The position numbers were made by a program, and so were the translations under genes. 9,434 nt of DNA from Methylobacterium sp. (GTDB lineage: Bacteria > Pseudomonadota > Alphaproteobacteria > Rhizobiales > Beijerinckiaceae), in the NCBI GenBank assembly GCA_021154065.1, contig JAJKJG010000002.1:1-9434 (forward strand), in the 5' to 3' direction. The notes beneath the pieces were generated by a model, which was given only the letters and a program-made list of their open reading frames with translations, made no database searches and was not told where the DNA came from. Shown in pieces: positions 1 through 6,870 of the stretch. Within the stretch, counting starts at the first letter, position 1. Each line of letters begins with the position of its first letter.

Positions 1-105
1 CCTCCCGAGCCCGGAGGTCACGTTCCCCTCCGGCCGCAGGCGCCGCTCCCGTCCCACCCTAACGACGCCTCGCGAGAGCGTCCCCCGGCGGACGGGACGG
101 GGGGG

Positions 106-134
106 ATATAGGACATCGTTCCATGATTGTCAAG
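106..134 (-). promoter_or_regulatory. Strong leftward housekeeping promoter
   Basis: Read on the minus strand, positions 134-129 are CTTGAC and positions 111-106 are CTATAT, separated by 17 bases. This matches both hexamers of the alphaproteobacterial vegetative sigma-factor consensus (CTTGAC-N17-CTATAT); in E. coli phasing it reads TTGACA-N17-TATATC. Transcription should start near position 98 and leave the window to the left. The transcribed gene is not visible. A GTG at 21-19 (minus) preceded by GGAGG could start it but only seven codons are present, so a protein, a tRNA or another RNA are all possible. Confidence 0.6.
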
Positions 135-156
135 GACTATTTGCAGGAGCGGTGAA

Positions 157-1229
<1,073 letters not shown>

Positions 1230-1231
1230 GG

Positions 1232-1260
1232 GTTGTTCACGCATCGCCAAGCCGCTATGC
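1232..1260 (+). promoter_or_regulatory. Possible vapBC promoter
   Basis: A -35-like TTGTTC at 1233-1238 lies 17 bases upstream of a -10-like TATGCT at 1256-1261 (CTATGC at 1255-1260 in alphaproteobacterial phasing). Both boxes are imperfect. The position fits: three bases after the obgE stop, with the -10 merging into the first palindromic operator copy, so a bound antitoxin complex would block RNA polymerase. No T-tracted terminator is seen after obgE, so read-through from obgE is also likely. Confidence 0.35.
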
Positions 1261-1287
1261 TAGCAGGTTGGCGTGAGATGCTAGCAT
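1257..1287 (+). promoter_or_regulatory. Twin palindromic operator before vapB
   Basis: ATGCTAGCA occurs at 1257-1265 and again at 1278-1286. The core TGCTAGCA is a perfect palindrome, and the second copy extends to the 10-bp palindrome ATGCTAGCAT (1278-1287). The centres lie 21 bp apart, about two helical turns, so both would face the same side of the DNA. The first copy overlaps the probable -10 box and the second runs into the vapB ATG. Type II antitoxins commonly autorepress through paired inverted repeats at this position, so this is very likely the VapB/VapBC operator; that role is inferred from position and symmetry. Confidence 0.6.
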
Positions 1288-1552
1288 GGCCAAGCAGCTG
1301 AACATCCGCAGCGACGAGGCTTACGAGACAGCCCAGCGTCTCGCATCGCACTTGAACAAGAGTGCGACCGCAGTCGTCGAGACCGCGCTCAAGGAGTACG
1401 CCAAATCCGTCTTGCCGGAAGTACCGCCGGAGGAGGCGGCGGAGACTTATCGCATCCTGACCGAGCTTGGGCGCGAGATCTCGAACCATGTACGCCCGGG
1501 GGCGACCTCCGACCATCGCGACTTTTACGATGACAAGGGCCTGCCGATTTGA
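1286..1552 (+). CDS. vapB: VapB-type antitoxin
   Basis: Small 88-residue protein preceding a PIN-domain toxin. It resembles the Rv0623/PSK-type VapB antitoxins: an N-terminal strand (KQLNIRSDEAY, about residues 3-13), a helical DNA-binding and dimerisation region (ETAQRLASHLNKSATAVVETAL, about 14-35), a linker rich in Pro and Glu, and a C-terminal tail ending [10 protein letters not shown] that in this family threads into the toxin active site. It is expected to neutralise VapC and repress its own operon through the palindromes upstream. The ATG at 1286 lies in the second palindrome and has only a weak GTGAG ribosome site. The stop overlaps the vapC start by three bases (TTGA). Codon use is looser than in neighbouring genes (TTG, AAA, GTA, TTT appear), consistent with horizontal acquisition. 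The family call rests on these motifs and on the partner. Confidence 0.88.
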   Translation: MAKQLNIRSDEAYETAQRLASHLNKSATAVVETALKEYAKSVLPEVPPEEAAETYRILTELGREISNHVRPGATSDHRDFYDDKGLPI

Positions 1553-1941
1553 TCGCGCTGGACAGCTCGGCTCTGGTCGCCATCGCTATCGACGAGCCCG
1601 ATGCAAAACTCTTCGCCGAAGCCGTTTCCAACAACCGTTGTATCATCGGCACGCCGACGCTCGTCGAACTGCACATGGTTCTGCGCGACCGGGCGGGGGA
1701 TATCGGCGTGCAGTTTGTGGAAGCGCTCCTGAAGCGGCGCAACCTGGCGCGGATGGATTTTACGGAGGCGCACTTTCGGCTCGCCACCGCGGCCTTCGAC
1801 CGTTACGGCAGGGGTCGCCACCCCGCGAAGCTCAACTTCGGCGACTGCATGGCCTACGCCGTTGCGAAGGCGCATGGGGTGCCGCTGCTGTATAAGGGCG
1901 ACGACTTCGCCCGCACCGACATCGCCGCCGCTCTCGCATGA
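1549..1941 (+). CDS. vapC: VapC-type PIN-domain ribonuclease toxin
   Basis: A 130-residue PIN-domain endoribonuclease; VapC toxins cut tRNA or rRNA using divalent metal and stop translation when released from VapB. The acidic active-site set is present: Asp5 ([11 protein letters not shown]), Glu40 ([11 protein letters not shown]), Asp99 ([12 protein letters not shown]) and an acid in the GDDF motif at 117-120 (probably Asp119) followed by ARTDI. Length is typical for the family, so the toxin looks intact. The start is a TTG at 1549 overlapping the antitoxin stop, a weak codon that would keep toxin output below antitoxin; MIALDSSAL is the standard beginning of this family, supporting the choice. 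The stop at 1939-1941 overlaps the proB ATG (ATGA). Codon use is less G/C-biased than in obgE or proB. The RNA target cannot be read from sequence. Confidence 0.92.
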   Translation: MIALDSSALVAIAIDEPDAKLFAEAVSNNRCIIGTPTLVELHMVLRDRAGDIGVQFVEALLKRRNLARMDFTEAHFRLATAAFDRYGRGRHPAKLNFGDCMAYAVAKAHGVPLLYKGDDFARTDIAAALA

Positions 1942-3074
1942 CCCCCTCCCTCCAGGGCTTCCGCCGCGTCGTCCTCAAGGTCGGCTCGTCGCTGCTCGTC
2001 GACCGGGCGCGAGGACAGCTCAACCACGCCTGGCTCGCGTCCCTCGCCGAGGACATCGCCGCGCTGCACGGGCGCGGCGCCGACGTGCTCGTCGTCTCCT
2101 CCGGCGCGATCGCGCTTGGGCGTTCGGTGCTGGGGCTTTCGGCCGGAGCGCTGAAGCTCGAAGAGAGCCAGGCCGCGGCGGCCGTCGGCCAGATTGCGCT
2201 GGCGCGCATCTGGTCCGAGGTCTTGGCGCACCACCGCATCACCGCCGGGCAGATCCTCCTGACCCTCGCCGACACCGAGGAGCGGCGGCGCTATCTGAAT
2301 GCGCGGGCGACGACCGTGAAGCTTCTCGAGATGCGCGCGGTGCCGGTGATCAACGAGAACGACACCGTCGCGACCTCGGAGATCCGCTACGGCGACAATG
2401 ACCGCCTCGCAGCGCGCGTCGCGACAATGATCGGCGCCGATCTCCTCGTGCTGTTCTCCGACGTCGACGGCCTCTACACGGCGCCGCCGGCGGGCGACCC
2501 GACGGCGCGGCACATCGCGGAAGTCGAGCGCATCACGCCGGCAATCGAGGCGATGGCGGGCGGTGCCGGCTCGGACCTGTCGCGCGGCGGCATGCGCACC
2601 AAGATCGAAGCCGGCAAGATCGCAACCGTCAGCGGCATCCACATGGTCATCGCCGACGGGCGGCGCGAGCGGCCGCTGCAGGCGATCGCCGACGGCGCGC
2701 GCTGCACCTGGTTCCTGACCCCGTCGAACCCGGTCACCGCCCGCAAGGGCTGGATCGCGGGCGCGCTCGAGCCGCGCGGCACGCTCGTCGTCGATGCCGG
2801 CGCGGCGCGGGCGCTTGCCGGCGGCGCGAGCCTTCTGCCGGTCGGCGTCCGCCGCATCGAAGGCGCCTTCGCGCGCGGCGACGCGGTGGTCGTCAGCGAC
2901 GGCGCCCGCGAGCTCGGGCGCGGCCTCGTCGCCTACGACGCCGACGAGGCCGAGAGGATCATCGGCCGGGCGAGCCGCGAGATCGAGGATATCCTCGGCT
3001 ACCCCGGCCGCGCCGAGATGATCCACCGCGACGACCTCGCCCTGACGCAGCCGCTCGCGGCAAAGGCGGGCTGA
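1938..3074 (+). CDS. proB: Glutamate 5-kinase with PUA domain
   Basis: Phosphorylates glutamate to gamma-glutamyl phosphate with ATP, the first and usually proline-inhibited step of proline synthesis; acts in the cytoplasm with ProA. The 378-residue product has an amino-acid-kinase domain (about 1-260) with KVGSS (14-18), SSGAI (54-58), INENDTV (138-144), YGDND (151-155), FSDVDGLY (173-180) and GGMRTKIEA (217-225), then a PUA domain (about 278-365) with [14 protein letters not shown] near the end. Length matches full-size bacterial ProB. The ATG at 1938 has no visible ribosome site and overlaps the vapC stop, so translation probably depends on ribosomes finishing vapC. It converges on the minus-strand DUF72 gene with a seven-base gap, and no clear terminator is visible at the junction. 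proA, normally adjacent, begins about 850 bp downstream. Confidence 0.97.
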   Translation: MTPSLQGFRRVVLKVGSSLLVDRARGQLNHAWLASLAEDIAALHGRGADVLVVSSGAIALGRSVLGLSAGALKLEESQAAAAVGQIALARIWSEVLAHHRITAGQILLTLADTEERRRYLNARATTVKLLEMRAVPVINENDTVATSEIRYGDNDRLAARVATMIGADLLVLFSDVDGLYTAPPAGDPTARHIAEVERITPAIEAMAGGAGSDLSRGGMRTKIEAGKIATVSGIHMVIADGRRERPLQAIADGARCTWFLTPSNPVTARKGWIAGALEPRGTLVVDAGAARALAGGASLLPVGVRRIEGAFARGDAVVVSDGARELGRGLVAYDADEAERIIGRASREIEDILGYPGRAEMIHRDDLALTQPLAAKAG

Positions 3075-3081
3075 GGCGCGC

Positions 3082-3927
3082 TCAAGGCAGGCCGAGAAGG
3101 TCGAGCAGCCTTTGCGCGTCGTGCGGCGCCGCGCTCTTGACGTCGTTGTCGAAGAAGCACCACACCTCGCGGCCTTGGCTTCGCCAACGGCGAATGTCGC
3201 CAGCCCAGGCGCGCAGCGTCGCGTCGGTGTAGTTGCCGTGGTAGCGCCCGCTCGGGCCGTGGGCGCGGATGTAGACGAAGCTCGCCGTGACTTCCCAGGG
3301 CGCCGGCGCTGCGGCATGGTCCGACAGGCAGAGCGCGGCGTCGTGCCGGCGCAGCAGATCGAAGATCGGGGCCTTGTACCAGCTCGGATGGCGAAACTCG
3401 AAGGTATAGCGCCGGGCCGGGTTCAGCATCGTGAGGAAGGCGGCGAGCCGCTCTGGATCCGCGTGCATCTTCGGCGGCAGCTGGAACAGGATCGGGCCGG
3501 CCTTGTGGCGCAGAAGCGCGAGGCGGCTCTCCATCAGCGCGAGCGAGGTGTCGCAGCGCTCCGAGAGCTGCTTCCAATGGGTGATGAATTTCGACGCCTT
3601 CCAGGCGAAGCGGAAATCGTCCGGCGTCCGGTCGAACCAGCCCTGCACCGCCTCCGGCGTCGGCGTGCGGTAGAACGGGGCGTTGAGCTCGGCCGCCCTG
3701 AAGCGGGTCGCGTAGAAGTCGAGCGCGTCCTTCTTGCGCAGACCCTCGGGGAAGAACGGCCCCCACCAGCTGTCGTAGTGCCAGCCCGAGGTGCCGATGC
3801 GGGCCTCCGGCAGGTTCGACCGGCCGCGCTCCTTGGGCCTGGTGTCCGGCAACGGCCGCGTTGCCCTTGGGCGCGCAACCCGTGCTAAAGACGGCTTCGC
3901 GGTAGGATGCTCCTGGACCGGTCTCAT
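3082..3927 (-). CDS. DUF72/YecE-family protein
   Basis: Member of the DUF72 (YecE) family, predicted TIM-barrel-like cytoplasmic proteins whose biochemical function is not established. Recognised by the start block [20 protein letters not shown], then [69 protein letters not shown] and [17 protein letters not shown]. From the ATG at 3927 the product is 281 residues. The first 40 or so are basic, proline-rich and use codons such as TTA that are rare here, while conserved sequence begins only near RIGTSG. A TTG at 3852 (256 residues, the usual family length) is therefore a credible real start; a GTG at 3936 is also possible. With the ATG start the 5' end overlaps proA by two bases, head to head. 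It splits proB from proA and must have its own promoter. Confidence 0.9.
   Translation of the reverse strand: MRPVQEHPTAKPSLARVARPRATRPLPDTRPKERGRSNLPEARIGTSGWHYDSWWGPFFPEGLRKKDALDFYATRFRAAELNAPFYRTPTPEAVQGWFDRTPDDFRFAWKASKFITHWKQLSERCDTSLALMESRLALLRHKAGPILFQLPPKMHADPERLAAFLTMLNPARRYTFEFRHPSWYKAPIFDLLRRHDAALCLSDHAAAPAPWEVTASFVYIRAHGPSGRYHGNYTDATLRAWAGDIRRWRSQGREVWCFFDNDVKSAAPHDAQRLLDLLGLP
3861..3890 (+). promoter_or_regulatory. Possible proA promoter
   Basis: TTGCCC at 3861-3866 and CTAAAG at 3885-3890 are separated by 18 bases, with transcription expected near 3897 and a leader of roughly 30 bases before the proA ATG. The match is moderate. The case is mainly contextual: the gene before proA is on the opposite strand, so proA needs a promoter in this stretch. 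If the DUF72 gene really starts at the TTG at 3852, the interval 3853-3925 is an intergenic region that could serve both divergent genes. Confidence 0.3.
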
Positions 3928-5254
3928 GAACGCCACTCAATCCAGCGTCGTGCGCCTCGCCGACCGACTCAACGCGGCGGACGCCGAGTCGGTGCCGGAT
4001 GTCGCCGGCCTGACGGCCGAGCTTGGGCGCCGGGGGAGGGCGGCGGCGCGGCGGCTCTCGCTCGCCGGCGCCGAGGAGAAGAACGCGGCGCTTCGCGCCA
4101 TGGCGGCCGCGATCCGCGCCGCCGCGGCGGCGATTCTCGCCGCCAATGCGGATGACGTCGCCGCCGCGAAGGCGGCTGGGCAGACGCCGGCATTCCTTGA
4201 TCGTCTCGCCCTCGACGAGGCCCGCCTCGAGGCGGTCGCGGCGGCGGTCGAGGGCGTCGCCGCGCTGCCCGACCCGGTCGGGCGCGTGCTCGCAACGCTC
4301 GCGCGCCCGAACGGCCTTACGATCGAGCGCGTCGCGACGCCGCTCGGCGTCATCGGGGTGATCTTCGAGAGCCGTCCCAATGTCGCGGCAGATGCCGGCG
4401 CGCTTTGCCTCAAGGCCGGGAACGCCGCGATCCTGCGCGCCGGCTCCGACAGCTTCCGCTCGGCGGCGGCGATCGTCGCCGCCATGGTCGAGGGTCTCGC
4501 CCGCGCCGGCCTGCCGGCGCATGCGATCCAGCTCGTGCCGACCCGGGACCGCGCCGCCGTCGGCGCGATGCTCGCCGGGCTCGACGGCAACCTCGACGTC
4601 ATCGTGCCGCGGGGCGGCAAGAGCCTCGTCGCGCGCGTCCAGGCGGAGGCGCGGGTGCCGGTGTTCGCGCATCTCGAAGGCGTGTGCCACGTCTATGTCC
4701 ATCGCGACGCGGAGCTCGAGATGGCAAAGCGCATCGTGCTGAACGCCAAGATGCGCCGCACCGGCGTCTGCGGCGCCGCCGAGACGCTTCTCGTCGACGC
4801 CGCCTGCGCGGCGACGCATCTTCGGCCACTGATCAGGATGCTTCTCGATGCCGGCTGCGCGGTGCGCGGCGACGCCGCCGTGCGGGCGGCCGACCCGCGC
4901 GTCACGCCGGCAGCCGAGGAGGATTGGTCGGCCGAATACCTCGATGCGGTCATCGCGGCCAAGGTGGTCGACGGGCTCGATGCCGCGATCGCCCATGTCG
5001 AGACCTACGGCTCGCACCACACCGACGCGATCGTCACCGCGGATGCGGCGGCGGCGGAGCGCTTCCTCGCCGAGGTCGATTCGGCGATCGTCCTCCACAA
5101 CGCCTCGACCCAGTTCGCCGACGGCGGCGAGTTCGGCTTCGGCGCCGAGATCGGCATCGCCACCGGCCGCATGCACGCCCGCGGCCCGGTCGGGGTCGAG
5201 CAGCTCACCTCCTTCAAGTACCGGGTCCGCGGCGCCGGGCAGACGCGACCGTGA
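3926..5254 (+). CDS. proA: Glutamate-5-semialdehyde dehydrogenase (gamma-glutamyl phosphate reductase)
   Basis: Reduces gamma-glutamyl phosphate with NADPH to glutamate-5-semialdehyde, the second step of proline synthesis, working with ProB. The 442-residue product belongs to the aldehyde dehydrogenase fold: [15 protein letters not shown] (139-153), [16 protein letters not shown] (161-176), [10 protein letters not shown] (226-235), the catalytic Cys282 in [13 protein letters not shown] (278-289), GSHHTDAI (362-369) and the C-terminal [19 protein letters not shown] region (397-415) leading to GPVGVEQLT. Length is slightly above the E. coli enzyme because of an N-terminal extension of about 26 residues. 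I chose the ATG at 3926; the frame stays open upstream to 3791, but that stretch is antisense to the DUF72 gene and has no family similarity. The ribosome site is weak. nadD follows after three bases, so the two are almost certainly co-transcribed. Confidence 0.97.
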   Translation: MNATQSSVVRLADRLNAADAESVPDVAGLTAELGRRGRAAARRLSLAGAEEKNAALRAMAAAIRAAAAAILAANADDVAAAKAAGQTPAFLDRLALDEARLEAVAAAVEGVAALPDPVGRVLATLARPNGLTIERVATPLGVIGVIFESRPNVAADAGALCLKAGNAAILRAGSDSFRSAAAIVAAMVEGLARAGLPAHAIQLVPTRDRAAVGAMLAGLDGNLDVIVPRGGKSLVARVQAEARVPVFAHLEGVCHVYVHRDAELEMAKRIVLNAKMRRTGVCGAAETLLVDAACAATHLRPLIRMLLDAGCAVRGDAAVRAADPRVTPAAEEDWSAEYLDAVIAAKVVDGLDAAIAHVETYGSHHTDAIVTADAAAAERFLAEVDSAIVLHNASTQFADGGEFGFGAEIGIATGRMHARGPVGVEQLTSFKYRVRGAGQTRP

Positions 5255-5257
5255 GCG

Positions 5258-5881
5258 GTGGCCGTTCCCTCGCTCCCCCTGCATCCGCCCGGCCTGCGCA
5301 TCGGCCTCTACGGCGGCTCCTTCAACCCGCCGCACGCCGGGCACCTCCATGTCGGCCTCTTGGCGCTGAAGCGCCTCCGGCTCGACCGCATCTGGTGGCT
5401 TGTCACCCCCGGCAACCCGCTGAAGGAGCTCGGCGGGCTTCCTCCCTTGGCCGAGCGCATGGCGGCGGCGCGGGCGCTCGCCCGGCATCCGCGGCTCGCG
5501 GTGACGGGCTTTGAGGCCGAGATCGGCGCCCGCTATACCCTCGACAGCCTCGAATACCTTGCCGGTCGTGCGCCGGGGGTGCGGTTCGTGTGGATCATGG
5601 GGGCCGACAACCTGGCGCAGTTCGACCGCTGGCGCGGCTGGCGGCGGATCGCGCAGCTGATGCCCTTCGCCGTCATCGACCGCCCGGGCTGGACCCTGCG
5701 CGCCGCCCGGTCCCGCGCCGCGCTCGCGCTTGCCCGCTTCCGCATCGACGAGACCGACGCGCCCGTGCTCGCCGAGCGGGCGCCGCCGGCCTGGGTTTTC
5801 CTGCACGGGCCCCGCTCCGCCCTGTCGTCGACTGTGCTGCGGCAGCAACGCCGGGCAAATTTCGATGGATCGCAACATTGA
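5258..5881 (+). CDS. nadD: Nicotinate-nucleotide adenylyltransferase
   Basis: Transfers AMP from ATP to nicotinate mononucleotide to form deamido-NAD, the penultimate step of NAD synthesis, in the cytoplasm. The 207-residue product is a nucleotidyltransferase of the HxGH class: GSFNPPHAGH at 20-29 (ATP site), TPGNPLK at 50-56, GADN at 115-118 and the second ATP-binding motif SALSSTVLR at 187-195. Length and motif spacing are normal, so it should be active. The start is a GTG at 5258, three bases after the proA stop; the conserved RIGLYGGSFNPP begins at residue 14, so nothing conserved is lost. No strong ribosome site is seen, which suggests translational coupling to proA. The 3' end is unusually A/T-rich for this window and carries the -35 part of the likely rsfS promoter. 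Confidence 0.95.
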   Translation: MAVPSLPLHPPGLRIGLYGGSFNPPHAGHLHVGLLALKRLRLDRIWWLVTPGNPLKELGGLPPLAERMAAARALARHPRLAVTGFEAEIGARYTLDSLEYLAGRAPGVRFVWIMGADNLAQFDRWRGWRRIAQLMPFAVIDRPGWTLRAARSRAALALARFRIDETDAPVLAERAPPAWVFLHGPRSALSSTVLRQQRRANFDGSQH

Positions 5882-5907
5882 AATCTTTACCCGCCCGACC
5901 CTACATT
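5878..5907 (+). promoter_or_regulatory. Probable promoter for the rsfS-rlmH-envC-ctpA group
   Basis: TTGAAA at 5878-5883, 17 bases, then CTACAT at 5901-5906. This matches alphaproteobacterial CTATAT at five of six bases, with a good -35 element, and lies in one of the few A/T-rich spots of the window. Transcription should start near 5913. A 10-bp direct repeat, GTCGCGCCGC at 5912-5921 and 5925-5934 (13-bp period), follows immediately and could be a regulator site or chance. Confidence 0.45.
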
Positions 5908-5950
5908 CGGAGTCGCGCCGCGTTGTCGCGCCGCCAGAGAGGATCTTGAA

Positions 5951-6064
5951 CTGAACCGACTTTCTCCGCGTGAAGCGGATACTTCGCCGCTTCCCCCTCC
6001 CTCCGGAGCGACGCCTCCCGAGGGCGAGGACATCCGGGCCGTCGCCCGGTTCTGTCTCGAGGAC
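5951..6064 (+). other. Likely in-frame N-terminal extension of rsfS with a non-AUG start
   Basis: The rsfS frame is open from 5882 but contains no ATG, GTG or TTG before 6065. Codons 6032-6064 read IRAVARFCLED, which corresponds to the first helix of the RsfS domain, so translation very likely begins upstream. Candidates are CTG at 5951, preceded by GAGG (5939-5942) with an eight-base spacer, and ATC at 6032, preceded by GAGG (6020-6023) with the same spacing. Third positions become strongly G/C only from about 6020, which favours the shorter choice; CTG would add a proline-rich 38-residue extension. A hairpin (GAAGCGG 5972-5978 with CCGCTTC 5987-5993, eight-base loop) lies between the two candidates. 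Confidence 0.45.
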
Positions 6065-6364
6065 ATGAAGGCCGAAGAGGTGGTCGAGATCGACCTCACC
6101 GGCAAGACCTCGATCGCCGACACCATGATCGTTGCATCCGGCCGTTCGCACCGCCATGTCGGCGCGATCGCCGAGCGCGTGCTCGAGGTCCTCAAGGAGC
6201 GAGGTCTCGGGCCGGCGCGCGTCGAGGGGCTGCCCGCCTGCGACTGGGTGCTGATCGACGCCGGCGACGTGATCGTCCACGTGTTCCGTCCCGAGGTCCG
6301 CAGCTTCTACAATCTCGAGAAGATGTGGGGCGCCGACCGGCCCCGGGAGCGCATGGCCGGCTAG
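6065..6364 (+). CDS. rsfS: Ribosome silencing factor RsfS (Iojap family)
   Basis: RsfS binds ribosomal protein uL14 on the 50S subunit and blocks joining with the 30S subunit, damping translation during starvation. From the ATG at 6065 the product is 99 residues and contains VVEIDLTGKTSIADTMIVAS (6-25), the signature SGRSHRHVGAIAERV (25-39), CDWVLIDAGDVIVHVF (59-74) and FYNLEKMW (81-88), all typical of the family. This ATG is only the first conventional start: it cuts off the domain's first helix, encoded in frame just upstream, so the real protein is probably longer (see 5951-6064). The gene ends in TAG inside a 16-bp perfect palindrome, and rlmH begins seven bases later. Pairing with rlmH and nadD is the common bacterial arrangement. 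Family assignment is firm; the start is not. Confidence 0.93.
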   Translation: MKAEEVVEIDLTGKTSIADTMIVASGRSHRHVGAIAERVLEVLKERGLGPARVEGLPACDWVLIDAGDVIVHVFRPEVRSFYNLEKMWGADRPRERMAG

Positions 6365-6370
6365 CCGGCC
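6355..6370. repeat. 16-bp perfect palindrome at the rsfS/rlmH junction
   Basis: GGCCGGCTAGCCGGCC is fully self-complementary and its centre, CTAG, contains the rsfS stop codon (TAG, 6362-6364). In RNA it can form a six-pair all-G/C stem with a CUAG loop, ending one base before the rlmH GTG (6372) and covering the place where a ribosome-binding site would be. It has no T-run, so it is not an ordinary intrinsic terminator. It may limit rlmH to ribosomes that terminate on rsfS; that role is inferred. Confidence 0.5.
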
Positions 6371-6371
6371 C

Positions 6372-6854
6372 GTGCGGCTCGCCGTGATCGCCGTCGGGCG
6401 GCTGAAAGGCGGTCCCGAGCGCGATCTTGCCGAGCGCTATCGCGAGCGCGTCGAGGCGCTTGGGCGATCGAGCGGCTTCGCGCCTGTCGAGATCATCGAG
6501 ATCGGCGAAAGCCGCGCCCGCCGTGACGCCGATCGGCGCGCCGAGGAGGCTCGCGCCATCCTGGAACGGGCGGGTTCGACCACTCTCGTGGCGTTCGACG
6601 AGCGCGGCTCGCCGCTGACGAGCGAAGGCTTCGCCGAGCGTCTCCGCGGCTGGCGCGACGGCGGCCTGCCGTCGCTCGGCCTCGTCATCGGCGGCGCCGA
6701 CGGCCTCGATCCGTCGGTGCGCGAGCGCGCCGCGCTCGTCCTCGCCTTTGGCGCCATGACGCTGCCGCACCAGCTCGTCCGGGTGCTGGTGCTGGAGCAA
6801 CTCTATCGCGGTTTGACCATCTTGGCCGGCCATCCCTACCATCGGGCCGGTTGA
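6372..6854 (+). CDS. rlmH: 23S rRNA pseudouridine-1915 N3-methyltransferase
   Basis: SPOUT-class methyltransferase that uses S-adenosylmethionine to methylate N3 of pseudouridine 1915 in helix 69 of 23S rRNA, acting on assembled 70S ribosomes. The 160-residue product shows the family pattern: MRLAVIAVGRLKGGPE at the start, LVAFDERGSPLTSEGFA (72-88), the cofactor-knot motif VIGGADGLD (105-113), and the C-terminal HQLVRVLVLEQLYRGLTI (133-150) followed by HPYHR (154-158). Length is normal. The start is GTG at 6372; the conserved N-terminus begins exactly there, so no other start fits. No ribosome site is visible because the palindrome occupies that place, implying coupling to rsfS. Co-location with rsfS groups two 50S-interface factors in one transcript. 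The next gene starts after a 16-base gap. Confidence 0.96.
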   Translation: MRLAVIAVGRLKGGPERDLAERYRERVEALGRSSGFAPVEIIEIGESRARRDADRRAEEARAILERAGSTTLVAFDERGSPLTSEGFAERLRGWRDGGLPSLGLVIGGADGLDPSVRERAALVLAFGAMTLPHQLVRVLVLEQLYRGLTILAGHPYHRAG

Positions 6855-6870
6855 TCCCTTCCAAAAGTCG

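Noticed and set aside
137..142. CTATTT as the -10 box of an obgE promoter.
   Set aside because: No acceptable -35 box lies 16-18 bases upstream, and the start it implies would remove the ribosome site at 145-149.
1278..1301. A seven-codon ATG frame beginning in the second operator palindrome.
   Set aside because: GTGAG sits directly against the ATG with no spacer, the frame is out of phase with vapB, and the ATG is explained by the palindrome.
3075..3081. A bidirectional terminator between the convergent proB and DUF72 genes.
   Set aside because: Only seven bases lie between the stops, and I see no convincing G/C stem with flanking A and T runs nearby.
3791..3925. An upstream in-frame extension of proA of 45 codons.
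   Set aside because: It is antisense to the DUF72 gene, carries no resemblance to ProA, and a well-placed ATG at 3926 precedes the family sequence.
5970..6068. A 32-codon GTG-started frame ending on the rsfS ATG as ATGA, resembling a coupled leader peptide.
   Set aside because: It has no ribosome site, its content is Arg/Pro-rich as expected from a shifted reading of the rsfS frame, and that frame encodes a recognisable RsfS helix over the same bases.
2999..6280. A 1093-codon open frame on the minus strand, plus other long antisense frames at 18-995, 1854-3317 and 6192-7715.
   Set aside because: They lie opposite well-recognised genes, are dominated by Arg/Ala/Pro/Gly with no family motifs, and are the usual by-product of high third-position GC.
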